64,000 bases of DNA. Source: Calliopum simillimum. Lineage: Eukaryota; Arthropoda; Insecta; Diptera; Lauxaniidae. The position numbers were made by a program, and so were the translations under genes. This document shows, piece by piece, positions 33,757-44,270 of the stretch. The notes under the pieces are model-generated. The model saw only the letters and a list, made by a program, of their open reading frames with translations. It was not told the DNA's origin and did no database searches. The stretch lies in NCBI GenBank assembly GCA_951812925.1, contig OX638370.1, positions 2,194,001-2,258,000 on the forward strand, given 5' to 3'. Within the stretch, counting starts at the first letter, position 1; each line of letters begins with the position of its first letter.

Positions 33757-36700
33757 TTAACAACTTAATCCAGAAAGCATTCGAAATTTAATAATTTTAA
33801 TTCGTGCTAAAGGCTTAGTCAATATGTCGGCCACCATGTCTTCAGTTGAACAAAACAGAAAATTAATTGCTCCGGACCGCATCATTTCTTGAGTGTAAAA
33901 GTATTTAACATCGATGTGCTTGCTTCGTGGATTTATTTTGTCGCCTTCTATTATCTTTAAGCAACTTTGATTGTCCTCGTAGATAGTTGTTTTTATTTTG
34001 GTATATCCAAAATCACTTAATAACGTTTTCAGCCAAACAGCTTCTTGCGACGCTTCTGCAAGTGCAACCAGTTCAGCTTCTGTTGACGACAGTGAAACAT
34101 TGGATTGCTTGCGACTGGCATAGCTTATTGTAGCGGAACCAAGCATGAAAATGTATCCACTGGTGGATTTTCGATCCTTCATGTCACCTGCCCAATCGGC
34201 ATCTGAGAATCCAGTAAGGGTCAAATCAGTTTTTGTTCCAACACATAACTGCAAGTCTTGAGTTCCTTTGAGGTACTTCAACACTCTTTTAACCTCCAAC
34301 CAATCTCTCTTACTCGGATTACTAGTCTTACGTGACAAAATCGAAACTGCTACGGAAATATCCGGTCTTGTGTTCCCAGCGAGATATAATAAGGATCCGA
34401 TCGCCTTACGGTATTCATGGTTATTATCCAAAAGTTCTTCTTTCTCCGAATTCTTTAAATAACCAGGATCTAGAGGAATTTTAGAGATATGTGCTTCATT
34501 TAAACCGTATTCTATTAATAATTTATTAATGTAATCCTTTTGATTCATATAGAAAATTCCATCATCATTCCGAAGGATTTCAATGCCCAAATATAACTTA
34601 ATATTACCGAGGTCAGAAATGTGAAAATGTTGTTGAGTATAATCTATAATTTCTTGAATAGATTTATCGTCTTCAGTGGCAATTATTATGTCATCGACAT
34701 AAATCAGTACATATATAAAATTACCTCCATTCTTCTTAACATATAAGCATCTGTCGGCGTTTCCCCTTCTGAATCCGAAATTAATAAGAATCTCGTTTAT
34801 TTTCAGATTCCAGCACCTAGCCGATTGCTTTAGGCCGTAAATACTGCGCTTCAGCTTACATACCAGATTCTCTTGCCCCGGATTCACAAAACCTTCTGGT
34901 TGCTTTAAGTAAATTTCGGTGTCTAAATCACCATTCAAAAAAGCTGTCTTGACATCGATATGTCGCACAATCATATTTTTAAAAGACGCAATTGCCAAAA
35001 GAGTTCTTAAAGTGGTGTGTTTGACAACGGGTGCGAATATTTGGCTGTAGTCCTCACCATATTTCTGAGAAAATCCTTTCGCTACCAAACGAGCTTTAAA
35101 GCGTAGCTTACCGTCTAGTGTTTTCTTGATCTTGTAGACCCACTTGCATCCAACAAGCTTGCGACCTTTTGGTAGTTCCACCAAGTCCCACGTGTTATTA
35201 TCATACATTGATTGCAGTTCTTCTTTCATAGCTTCCATCCACTGCTCACTATTTGGACTCGAAATGGCTTCTTTAAAAGTAGAAGGTTCATCTGAAATTG
35301 TCGTCATCATGCCATACCATTTCGGATGAACGCCTTTCGTAGATCTCGATGAAACTCTTCGCTTAATCAGAGGAATGTTTTCTGAGTTTGGAGACGATGA
35401 ATCGCTCCCAGCAGTTATTACATTATTTCTGTCGTTTTTAGAGCTAATGACAATGGGTTCACCAGGGACTTCCTCAACCTGCGAACTACATTCAACTTCT
35501 TCATTATTTACCTCAGATTCCTGCAATAAACAAACTGGAACCAAATGCTGACCAGCTTCTTTGTATGGGTTATTCACTTCGTCATTTCCAGCTGTCCTAC
35601 CTTCGACGAAGTCGACATCCCTGCTCACAATAATACGATCGTTCGATGTATCAAGCAAACGATAAGCTTTCGACTCTTCACAAAAGCCAAGCAAACGACA
35701 TCTCTTGGACACAGCATCTAACTTCTGGCGTTTCTGCTTATTGATATGAGCGTATGCTATAGTACCAAACACTCGAACATAGCTTAAATTTGGTTTCTTG
35801 CCAAAACACATCTCATATGGTGTTGAATCTGTAGAGCTTGAAGGCAGACGATTTTGCAGATAGTTGGCTGCATACACCGCTTCAGCCCAATATTTCAATT
35901 CCATTTTCGCATCAAATAGCATACATCTTGCCATTTCCATTAAACTTCGGTTTTTGCGTTCCGCTACCCCGTTCTGCTCAGGCGTGTAAGGAGCTGTCAA
36001 TTGATGTGTAATGCCTTTGCTTATGAAAAAATTATCCATTTGCTTGCTGCAAAATTCACCGCCTCGATCAGACCTAAAGGCTTTCATTCTCTTTCCAAAC
36101 TTATTTTCTGTAAGTGCAACGAAATCTTTAACTTTGTCTATAACCATGCATTTCTTATCTAGGAAATAGACAGTACAATACCGACTATAATCATCAATCA
36201 AAGTTAAAATATATTTATTGCCACTCGGAGTTGTATTTTGCATAGGACCGCAAAGATCACTATGTATCAAGTCTAGAAACTGCGATGCACGGCTGTTTGA
36301 CGACTTCGGGAATGGCTTACGAGTCATTTTACCCTTCAAACAGACTTCACATGAAATTTTACAGTTGCATTTTAAAATATTCACCCCATTTATCAAGCTT
36401 TTGTTGACTCCATTTTTGATTGCTTCTAAGTCTCGGTGACCAAACCGTCTATGCCACGTATGTATACATTCTGATTTCACTGTACATACCTTTTGAGCTG
36501 CATGATCCTCATCCAAGACATACAAATTATTCTTGAGACTTGCAGTTGCATACACCTCACCATTGGACTCAATTGTACAACAATTTTGATTAAACACTAT
36601 CTTGAATCCTTCTGCTGTTAGCTTGCGTACAGAAAGTAAGTTTCCATCTAATTCTGGTACAAACAAAACGTTACGTACACGTATTTTCATATTTCTGCAA

Positions 36701-37599
36701 ACAAACATTCCATCACCAATTCCACTTGCTTTAATCTCGGTTCCATCCGCTAGAAAAATCTTGTCTCGTTGACACTCGTCCAGCTCAGTAAAGAAATTTT
36801 TGTCGCAACTCATATGACAGGTTGCTGCTGAGTCAATGAACCAATCGCACTTTTCACAACCATTAGACACTCTAAAACACAGATTTCGTTCATCTACTGT
36901 AACAATCTTTGCACGGTTTTCATCCGTCTTCCTCTTGTTGAAACAGTTCCTTTTAATGTGCCCACGTTTACCACATGAAAAGCATTTTGGATTCCAAGTG
37001 GTCTTCTTGTGTTCCGATTTCAAAGCTACTTCTGGTTCGACAACATATTCCATTCGACGCTTTCCTTCTTGTAAAAGCTTCTCTTTTACCATATGAAGTG
37101 TGAGATCAGCCTCTGGACGCATCTCCAAAGAAGATACCAGCATGTTGTAATCTTCTGATAGACTCCCTAGCAAGAATGCCACGACCGTAGGTTCTTGAAA
37201 ATCCTCACCTAAGTCTTGCAGGCGATCAACAATATCTAATAACTCACCTATATGAGCCTCCATAGACTGACCAACTTGCATACGTTTTGATGCTAATTGC
37301 CGCAACAAACTGACCTTGTTTGTGAGATTTGTCTTCTCGTGGTATGCCTTTAGTGCTTGCCAATATTCACTTGCATACTTCAGCTTCTTAATATGAATTT
37401 TCTGTGATTCTTCAACAGCTAAGCCTATTGTCGCACGCGCCTTTCCGTCCCTGATAAACCATTTTGATTCTATATTGCTTGGAACCGCTTCTGTTACCAG
37501 CTCCCACAACTCACGCTCCAAAAGTAAAAGCTCCATGTTAAACTTCCACGTGTGATAATTGCTGTTGTTCAGCTTGGGAAACTGCAGTTTAAAATCCAT
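33757..37599 (-). CDS. Copia Gag-Pol polyprotein, 1280 residues
   Basis: A single open frame encodes all functions. N-terminal Gag (UBN2-like, about 1-200, starting MDFKLQFPKLNNSNYHTWK) is followed by a CCHC zinc knuckle CFSCGKRGHIKRNC at 206-219. The aspartic protease active site is DSA with Asp256. A GAG-pre-integrase region (HTWHRRFGH) precedes the integrase, whose catalytic residues are Asp448 (HSDLCGP), Asp511 (RSDRGGEF) and Glu547 (in NGVAERKN), giving the expected D-35-E spacing. The reverse transcriptase has YVDD at 967-970 and the RNase H has DADWAG with Asp1133, SSTEAEL and EDNQS. The start at ATG 37597-37599 lies about 85 bp after the PBS. All key residues are present; there is no frameshift and no envelope. 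Length is somewhat shorter than Drosophila copia (about 1400). Confidence 0.97.
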   Translation of the reverse strand: MDFKLQFPKLNNSNYHTWKFNMELLLLERELWELVTEAVPSNIESKWFIRDGKARATIGLAVEESQKIHIKKLKYASEYWQALKAYHEKTNLTNKVSLLRQLASKRMQVGQSMEAHIGELLDIVDRLQDLGEDFQEPTVVAFLLGSLSEDYNMLVSSLEMRPEADLTLHMVKEKLLQEGKRRMEYVVEPEVALKSEHKKTTWNPKCFSCGKRGHIKRNCFNKRKTDENRAKIVTVDERNLCFRVSNGCEKCDWFIDSAATCHMSCDKNFFTELDECQRDKIFLADGTEIKASGIGDGMFVCRNMKIRVRNVLFVPELDGNLLSVRKLTAEGFKIVFNQNCCTIESNGEVYATASLKNNLYVLDEDHAAQKVCTVKSECIHTWHRRFGHRDLEAIKNGVNKSLINGVNILKCNCKISCEVCLKGKMTRKPFPKSSNSRASQFLDLIHSDLCGPMQNTTPSGNKYILTLIDDYSRYCTVYFLDKKCMVIDKVKDFVALTENKFGKRMKAFRSDRGGEFCSKQMDNFFISKGITHQLTAPYTPEQNGVAERKNRSLMEMARCMLFDAKMELKYWAEAVYAANYLQNRLPSSSTDSTPYEMCFGKKPNLSYVRVFGTIAYAHINKQKRQKLDAVSKRCRLLGFCEESKAYRLLDTSNDRIIVSRDVDFVEGRTAGNDEVNNPYKEAGQHLVPVCLLQESEVNNEEVECSSQVEEVPGEPIVISSKNDRNNVITAGSDSSSPNSENIPLIKRRVSSRSTKGVHPKWYGMMTTISDEPSTFKEAISSPNSEQWMEAMKEELQSMYDNNTWDLVELPKGRKLVGCKWVYKIKKTLDGKLRFKARLVAKGFSQKYGEDYSQIFAPVVKHTTLRTLLAIASFKNMIVRHIDVKTAFLNGDLDTEIYLKQPEGFVNPGQENLVCKLKRSIYGLKQSARCWNLKINEILINFGFRRGNADRCLYVKKNGGNFIYVLIYVDDIIIATEDDKSIQEIIDYTQQHFHISDLGNIKLYLGIEILRNDDGIFYMNQKDYINKLLIEYGLNEAHISKIPLDPGYLKNSEKEELLDNNHEYRKAIGSLLYLAGNTRPDISVAVSILSRKTSNPSKRDWLEVKRVLKYLKGTQDLQLCVGTKTDLTLTGFSDADWAGDMKDRKSTSGYIFMLGSATISYASRKQSNVSLSSTEAELVALAEASQEAVWLKTLLSDFGYTKIKTTIYEDNQSCLKIIEGDKINPRSKHIDVKYFYTQEMMRSGAINFLFCSTEDMVADILTKPLARIKIIKFRMLSGLSC

Positions 37600-37666
37600 T
37601 CTCCAATAAAATCAAAAAATTTATCCAACGACGCGTTTTATACAATAAGTGAAAAAATATTCAGGC

Positions 37667-37685
37667 GTAGATGAGGCCCATAACC
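37667..37685 (-). promoter_or_regulatory. Copia primer-binding site, half-tRNA iMet type
   Basis: In the element's direction GGTTATGGGCC follows the 5' LTR directly. Drosophila copia uses GGTTATGGGCCCAG, which pairs with the anticodon-loop part of initiator tRNA-Met rather than its 3' end. The first eleven bases match; the rest (TCATCTAC) differs. Confidence 0.85.
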
Positions 37686-37861
37686 TCTTAGAAAAATATA
37701 AAGACAGAAGTATACAATTCGTTTGAATATTTATTAGGAAGTGAAAAAATATTTGAATAAAATTATATTTTGAAAATACAAAATATCAATGTTAAACAGA
37801 TTCAAATATTTAGAAAACAAAAGGTTCTTTGAGAACAAGTGTTATTGAAATTATCGCAACA
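37686..37861 (-). repeat. Copia 5' LTR
   Basis: 176 bp, identical to 33559-33734. It should hold the promoter; no TATA box can be named with confidence in such AT-rich sequence. Confidence 0.96.
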
Positions 37862-37866
37862 GGTGT
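37862..37866. repeat. Right target-site duplication of copia (GGTGT)
   Basis: Matches 33554-33558. The unoccupied related site in the same foldback element reads GGTTGGTGTTT at 33227-33237. Confidence 0.92.
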
Positions 37867-38264
37867 TTTGTTTGAAAAAATTCATCCAAAAATATGAATC
37901 GTTTATTTTGAAAGTCGGTCATAATAATCGGCTATTTGACCCATATCACTTTTTTAAATACATATAGAGCATCAATTCCACACCATCAAGTGAACTTCTT
38001 ATGTAAACAGAACCCAATTTAATTGATTACTGAAAGAATACCAGCCAAATCATATAATGACATTACTTTTGTCTTTATAAAAATTTTTAAAATTTAGTAT
38101 GAAAATAAAAAAAAATATTGATGAAAGGTACAATTTTCGATCAAAAATGCGCCGAACTAAAGTTGAACGCAGAGGCATAGTTTTTTGGACAAATATTCAT
38201 AGAATTGAATGAACTTTCACATAAGGGGGTAGCCGAGATCAGTTTTCAAATCGGCCCACCCTAA

Positions 38265-38769
38265 TATATGCATACAAAAATCTTTTATACTTTTTTTTTA
38301 TATAAAATATGTATAGAAGTTCATATGAAAGTATTTTAAACCATTTAATATAAAATTCATATTATGCCCATATAAACCAACCAACTTACGCACAATAAAT
38401 TCCATAATAAAAAAATATCATTCAATTTACAATAATTACATAAATTAATTTTAAGAAAAACAAATTTCATAACTAAAAATATTTTCAATTACATATTTCC
38501 TTAAAACATACTAATATAGTTATGTATTGTACATTTTGATATTTTTCTAATACTTATGTATTCCAGTTTATACTTTATTCCTAAACTTTTTGCTGTGTGT
38601 CATTACATATAAAAAGCTGTGAGATGCAAAGGAAATCTTCCTTCTGAAGTAAGACGAACAGAGACTGAGGTATTCATAGTGTAGCAACCTGAACAACAGT
38701 GGTGCCAACAGTACAGTTTGGGTTAAACCATCACCTTACCAAACAAGACATTTACTCCATTTACACGCG
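38265..38769. other. No gene seen
   Basis: AT-rich flank of the foldback element. No supported frame. Confidence 0.45.
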
Positions 38770-40115
38770 GCTTCCAAGTCTGGTAACTAGTTTTTCGTAT
38801 CAGGTCTGAGATCGCTGAAAATGGTTTGTCTTACCCCATTTTTGGAGTGAATTTGATATGTCCGAAAGAGTGTCAAAATTAATTCCTTTATTCTTGATGA
38901 ACCATTAGATCAAGAATTTTTTTTCCCCAAGTAACAATTTCCCCTGACTCCTTCTTATTGCCGTTTTGGAGTATTTGATAAGGCTTCTTTTCGAGAAAAA
39001 TGTGCCGATTTAAAGCAATATGGTTCGAAGTATAATGCCCCGGACAGACAACAGCTGAAATCTAGATTAAGGCGCAATAATTTGAATCTCTTCATTGCAT
39101 AATTTTAGGCATTTTTTAAATACATTTTTCATAGGCATTGACTGAAAGAAAATTTCCCAATTCTAATTAGGTTTTCTGATGCATTATTTACTATTAATCT
39201 TATTTTTGATGTTTTAGAAATTTTTTGGACCCTGAAGTACGAAATTTTCCTTTAGTCAATGTCTATGCTCCTCCTAGGAGTTAAAGGAGAATACATACAT
39301 ACATGAAATATGTACCTATTTAAAAAATGCCTAAAATCATGCACTAAAAATACTCACATTATTACGTTTATAATCTAGACTTAAGCTGTCGTCTGTCTGG
39401 GGCATAAATTAAGAAAAAAAATTTAGCATCGCCACTTTATTTCAATGAATAACAATTCAAATTTTTAGCTGAATGAGATTTCGGTAATTTTTTGGAACCT
39501 AGGATACTTTTTTTTCTATCAGGTCTGAGATTGAGATCGCCGCGAATGAGGTGTCTTACACCTTTTTTTTGAGTAAAATCGATCTGTTTAAATCATTTCC
39601 GACATTCTTGATAAAGTTTCGCACAGTTTCAATTTCCCCTAACCCCCTCTTAATGCGTTTTTGGGGTATTTTATAAACCCCTTTTTAAGAATTTAAGAAA
39701 ATTATCAAGGTTTATTTGAGAAAAATGTCCCCCATAGAAAAATAGTAAGAGCCACTGAAGGTGTCAACCACATAGGGTGTACCAATTTTAAGATACTTGG
39801 TTTTAAATTTAAAACTTTTTATGTCTACTCATAGTTTGCATATATTTATAACACCTTAAATTTGGACCACCTTATATGGTTGACGACTCTAGTGACCCAA
39901 AATATATTTTATGGGGCACATTTTTCTCCAAAAAGACCATTATAGGTTTCTGAATCTCTTACACAATTCTTGGTTTAGTGTGCTAAAATTTTACTCCATC
40001 ATTTTGACAGACTTTTGGAATTATCAATTTCACTCCGAAAAAATTCGGAGTAGGACACTTCATTTGCGGCGATCTCAGATCTGGTGGAAAAAACGGTTGC
40101 CAGATTCGGAATTAG
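38770..40115. repeat. Foldback composite related to 5622-6064
   Basis: Two left-type arms (TCTGGTAACTAGTTTTTCG, ATCAGGTCTGAGATCGC at 38778-38816; and ATCAGGTCTGAGATTGAGATCGCCGCGAATG at about 39519-39550) face one right-type arm at 40045-40115 (AGGACACTTCATTTGCGGCGATCTCAGATCTGG, then AACGGTTGCCAGATTCGGAA). The outer end is the same as in 5622-6064. A MITE (39036-39404) is nested in the left part. No coding sequence. Confidence 0.65.
39036..39404. mobile_element. TAA-flanked MITE, copy A (Harbinger-like duplication)
   Basis: TGCCCCGGACAGACAACAGCT at 39036 is mirrored by AGCTGTCGTCTGTCTGGGGCA ending at 39404. Three-base TAA lies on both sides (39033-39035 and 39405-39407). Most of the 369 bp folds on itself. 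A 3-bp TAA duplication is typical of PIF/Harbinger elements. A second copy is at 51707-52035. Confidence 0.85.
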
Positions 40116-40380
40116 CGAATCTAAATTAATCAAAGATTTCATACAGATTTTTGTGTCGCACTGTGTTTTAAATGAAAAAAGCAAAAACTGCCAAAATTGT
40201 TGTCAAAAAACAACTGATGGCAGCTCTATATGATTCCATTACTTTGCATTGATACGAGTGTAACCAAACAAAAGAATAATAACAAATTTAAAATTGCAAA
40301 AATAATAAAAATAGATATACTATATATCCAACATACTCGTCATGTAAAGGTAATAGAAGTTTAACTTATTTTTGTATGCA
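40116..40380. other. No gene seen
   Basis: AT-rich flank. Confidence 0.4.
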
Positions 40381-40640
40381 AAATTTAAGAACCTCCTCAA
40401 AAACGCTGCGCATGCGCAATAGTAAAAATCAAATCCAATATTGATAGTTTGTTGGCTTTTGTGTTGTAGCAGCAGCAGCTGCTGCTGCTGTTAGCTGCCG
40501 TTGCTGCTTTATTATTAGTTTTGTTGTTTTTGTTATTGTTGTATCTCTTATTGTCTTTACGTTCTTGTAGTGCATTCAACTCCATTGCGCTAGAGGGCGT
40601 CGTTTAGAGTTGACGACGGAACCATGGTTTTGCCGCAAAT
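40381..40640 (-). promoter_or_regulatory. GC-richer island with NRF-1-type palindrome and CAG repeats
   Basis: TGCGCATGCGCA at 40407-40418 is a perfect NRF-1/erect-wing type palindrome. Next to it is an (AGC)n/(GCT)n run at 40470-40493. On the minus strand an ATG at 40585 opens a 62-codon frame (MELNALQERKDNKRYNNN, then Asn, Ala, Ser and Cys runs). That frame is low complexity, so a coding role is uncertain. Together these suggest a promoter or first exon on the minus strand (inference). Confidence 0.32.
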
Positions 40641-42704
40641 TGACGAGTCTTGAAATTATTGTAATTTGATGCGGTTTCAGAGTAAATATTAAGATCTGCC
40701 GATTAGATGGATAGTTTGAAGGGGTTGTGTGTTACAGGCGGTGGTATTGAGTAGATGTGTGGTATAGGTGGTTTGAGTAGTGTCATCGGTAATAACTGAT
40801 TTTTGCACATTTAAATGTACGAAATTCTTGACTTAGAGGTCAGGCAAGAAAAGTTCGGAACATTTTTGTATTTCCAATTTACATAAGCTTTGTCCGACAA
40901 ATTAATCTTAAGATAGGAACTGAAGCATATAAAAAAACTAAGTACACTATAAATCAATCAAATTCTTATTTCTTCTTTCTGTATCCTACAGAAGAAGATA
41001 ACTGAATTACATTACATAAATAAAACTAAAATTTAATATAACGAAGCAATCAATATCTACTGCGAAATTTGACCCAGTTAGTTTTATGCAAAACATTAGC
41101 CAATTCCATGAAAGAATCTCAAAGCGATTGCACTGCATTGCAGCCAACAAATAAAGATACAGAGATACACAATAATTAAGAAGCCGTCGAACTCAAAGAA
41201 GTGGCAAAAGAAAAGCGCGCGCGCGCAAATTCATGAGTTCATTCAACACTCAAGCTTCTCATCGGTGGTGGCAAGAAAATGTGGGGTCGCACACTTGCGA
41301 TCTACATAAATAAATCTGAAGATCCGCAGAAACAAAAACAAAAAAACCTTTCGGTACGAAAACTAATTAACACATAATGAACACGTACATAGGCAACAAA
41401 ATTAAAAACAACAACAAAAATTGCTATAGACTTTATTAAAGTTGGAGTGATGACGATGATGATGATGATGAGAAAGACAGAAAGAAGAAGAAATTACAAC
41501 AACTGCAAGCAGCAGCTGAGTGGTAACAAAAGATGATGGACTCGATTTCAAATCTCAAATCATTTCTGTTACATCACCAACGATCTCATGTGCGAGTATC
41601 TTTAAATATACATCTGTACATATGTATTTAGATACAAAACTGTGCATGTGAACCAATTTTTGGTTTCAATCTCAAGATGCGACACAGCAACGTCAAAGAT
41701 AATTTGCTTGGTTTCAGTTCATATATCACTGTGTGATACCTAGCGCTGCTAAGATACAAATATACTTAGATACACATAGATTTGTTGTTGTGCGACAACT
41801 GCTGTCATGGATTGAAGTATGGCAAACAAATGCAATGTGATGCCGCAAAAGTAACATTTTCTGGTCACATGGCGGCTCAGAATAAATTGATGGCTGACGC
41901 CGCCGTGTTGGCGTTTAAGAGACACATCAAGAAAATTAAAGTAAAATGGGCTAACAAAACAGCGAATAATTTGGTGCTGCACATTTCGCTGAATGCGTTA
42001 TTTATGACTTTGATTTTGAAAAAAAAAAAAAATAAATATAAAAACTTATGATTGCTACATTGTCAAGAAAGGACTAATACGTAGTTGGAAATAATATTTT
42101 TTTAGTTAAATTTCAGTATCACTAGTTGCTAGAGCGGATCAATTTGTTCAAAACTAAATTTTTTGACCTGGTAGCATTCATTTTCGGACTCTACCATATA
42201 TCTGCGGTGAATTTCGAGGCACGTTAAAATCGTTTAATGTTTGGAGTGTTTCTTTCTATTGCGAGACTGCCTTTGCAAAATTTAGATCTTTCGATCGATT
42301 TTTTGTATTATTAAAGTGGAGTCTTCTTTGCGTAACCGACCAAGATTCTACTGGACATCTCTGATTTTTATGAAAATTGGTGAAAAGTTAGTATATATAA
42401 CTGTGATAAAATGAAGTTCCGAAAATTTCCAAGATGGCGCCGATACGAATTTCGATCCAGCTTTTGGATACTCTCATATTTGAAAATTTATAACTCCTCG
42501 GATTTTTATCCGATTTTAATGAAATTTTCAGGGTTTCTGTAGAAAAGTATAAGTTTTGGAAAAAAAAATTACACTGAAAAAAAACAAAATTATTTTTGTT
42601 GGAAAAATACTTTTTTCTTTTTGAAAGCCATTTTGAGGCTTGGTACACCCTTTTTATTCATTTTAAAATATTTTTATTTAAGAGTAAATTTTATAAAAAA
42701 TGAA
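40641..42704. other. Mostly unique AT-rich stretch, no gene recognised
   Basis: CG-alternating GCGCGCGCGCGC at 41216-41227, (GAT)n at 41454-41470, and GCAGCAGCTGAG near 41510. The opposing frames at 41749-41982 and 41782-42051 have no domain. Nothing else supported. Confidence 0.45.
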
Positions 42705-42836
42705 GGGATTCCTGAAAACGTGTAAAAGCCTTGGAAACCTCGTAAACTCGTAAAACTTTCAAATTTCGTATTGATTTTGACAACATTTACGAGTTTGCGA
42801 GGTTTTCGAGGCTTTTACACGTTTTCGGGAATTCCC
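42705..42836. repeat. 132-bp palindrome
   Basis: GGGATTCCTGAAAACGTGTA at 42705 is mirrored by the sequence ending ACGTTTTCGGGAATTCCC at 42836, with pairing of about 48 bases per arm (GTAAAAGCCTTGG.., CTCGTAAACTCGTAAA). It is a small MITE or a hairpin-forming site. Confidence 0.8.
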
Positions 42837-42931
42837 ATATTATTTTCCAGCCCTCAAAATCAAAATTGTTTTACGGTTCTCAAGTTATGTGTTTATCAAG
42901 AGTCGTTGGTGCGCGTGCGTACCATATAGGG

Positions 42932-43283
42932 TTGCCTCAGTCCGGACGGTATTTTTTTTCCAGTGACCCCCAGTGATTTTTTTCATAGAATTTTTTTCTG
43001 AAATATTTTAACCCATTTTAACGAAGTTTTTAGATAAAGGGCTCAAAAAGACCCATAAAAACGGAATATAATGGGTTAAGACGTTCTAGAATATTATTCC
43101 TTGCTTGATTTCATGTTAATTTTCTAGTTCATATTAACACATTATATCGCGTTTCTATGGGTCTTTTTGACCATTTTATCCAAAAACTTTGTTATAATGG
43201 GTCAAAACACTCTACAATAAAATTCTATGAAAAATTTCACTGGTCGTCAATGAAAAGAAAAAATACCATCCGGACTGTGGCAA
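42932..43283. mobile_element. Foldback (MITE-like) element
   Basis: TTGCCTCAGTCCGGACGGTA at 42932 is mirrored by TACCATCCGGACTGTGGCAA ending at 43283. Inner matching blocks include TTTTTCATAGAATTTT, TAACCCATTTTAACGAAG/TGACCCATTATAACAAAG and AAAAAGACCCATA. No coding capacity. Confidence 0.8.
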
Positions 43284-43720
43284 TGCAAAGAAAGACTCAG
43301 TGCTGTTGCGTACTATCAAGTTATAGCTTATTTATTGCAAAATGTTATCTGGTCCAAAAGTTATGACCTTTTAAATGAAGACATATGAAATCTTTTTACA
43401 AAATTAATTAGAAATCACATCTTCTTATAAAAAAAACTCGTAAATTTTATATTTCTTTATTGCTCATAATAAATACCTTTCCAACGCAGGTCTACTCTTC
43501 AAGACACGGCTAGCCAGTAGCACTTTTTTTTTAAATTTCAAAAATTGACAAAAGAAATCTCCGAGAGGTAGAATTTTTCCAAATCCTTTTTATGAAATTC
43601 ACCTCGCCTTATTTGGTTTCAGTGTAAGACCTCTCAAATATCCTTCAATATCAATGGATATAAATCAAATCACATTTTTTTTGAGGAGGAGGGGAGTAAT
43701 GTGAAGCGCGTCATTACACT
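43284..43720. other. No gene seen
   Basis: AT-rich flank without features. Confidence 0.4.
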
Positions 43721-44270
43721 CTCAATGGTGATTTGTACAACTACAATGCATTTAATTTTATACCGCAGCTTTCAACAACTACTACAACCATTTGTAGGCA
43801 ATTCATTTTACCAGTTCAGTATCCAGTATGTTTTTTTTTTTTGCCAACAACAAAAGTAACAAAATCTCGAGGCTCCATTTTGCGCCAAAGCAATTTGTCT
43901 AATAAAATGGCACAGCAACAGTGAGTGATAAAAACAACAAATACAACGAAGAAAAAAAAGTCGTCAACAACAACATAACAACATGGACGACATGTCCAAG
44001 TACACGTCGGCGGTTGATAAAAATGGAAAGAAGAAAAAGGAAAAAAATCGAACAACAACTCAACAGATTTTCAGCTCATTTTCAATTCATTCAATTCTGT
44101 TCAATTTCTAGGCATCGCACCACCAAAACCAACACTTTAACTTCAATAGCAACAGCAGCAGCAGCAAGTATGGTGAATGTTGGGCAGCAGCAGCAGTGAT
44201 AGCAACAGCAACAGACTCAATGTTGCTGCTTCTGGCCAATTGTGGAAGGTGTTAATTTCAATTTAACGTT
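43721..44270. promoter_or_regulatory. CAA/CAG-rich unique island, weak regulatory or exon candidate
   Basis: Runs of CAACAACAAC, ACAGCAGCAGCAGCAAG (44152-44168) and GGGCAGCAGCAGCAGTG (44181-44197) with less AT than the neighbourhood. Plus-strand frames from 43733 and 43921 (ending in Gln runs at 44199) are open because of triplet repeats. I cannot show that they are translated. Confidence 0.25.

Larger units (their letters stand above)
33559..37861 (-). mobile_element. Intact Ty1/copia LTR retrotransposon
   Basis: 4303 bp in minus orientation. The LTRs at 33559-33734 and 37686-37861 are identical over 176 bp. The element has a primer-binding site, a polypurine tract, a 5-bp target duplication and one open Gag-Pol frame. 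Identical LTRs mean a very recent insertion, and the frame has no stop, so the copy may be autonomous. It sits inside the foldback element 32732-38264. Order of parts in its own direction: 5' LTR, PBS, gag-pol, PPT, 3' LTR. Confidence 0.97.
32732..38264. mobile_element. Foldback element with one left arm and two right arms, split by copia
   Basis: The left end TTAGGGTGGGCCAAATTG (about 32731) is mirrored by GGCCCACCCTAA at 38253-38264. The left arm runs through CGGCTACCCCCCTATGTGAAAG, GTTCGGCGCATTTTCAATTG and TCTGTCAGTAACCCATAAAATTG-type blocks to about 33095. Inverted copies of these blocks occur twice: at 33262-33545 (lacking the outer tip) and at 37880-38264 (complete). The second copy is separated from the first by the copia insertion. 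The flanking sequence is TA-rich, so TA duplication is likely. No transposase is seen. Confidence 0.8.

Noticed and set aside
43733..44199. Gln/Asn-rich frame ending in a CAG run
   Set aside because: Could be an exon, but the openness is explained by CAA/CAG repeats; kept only as a weak island.
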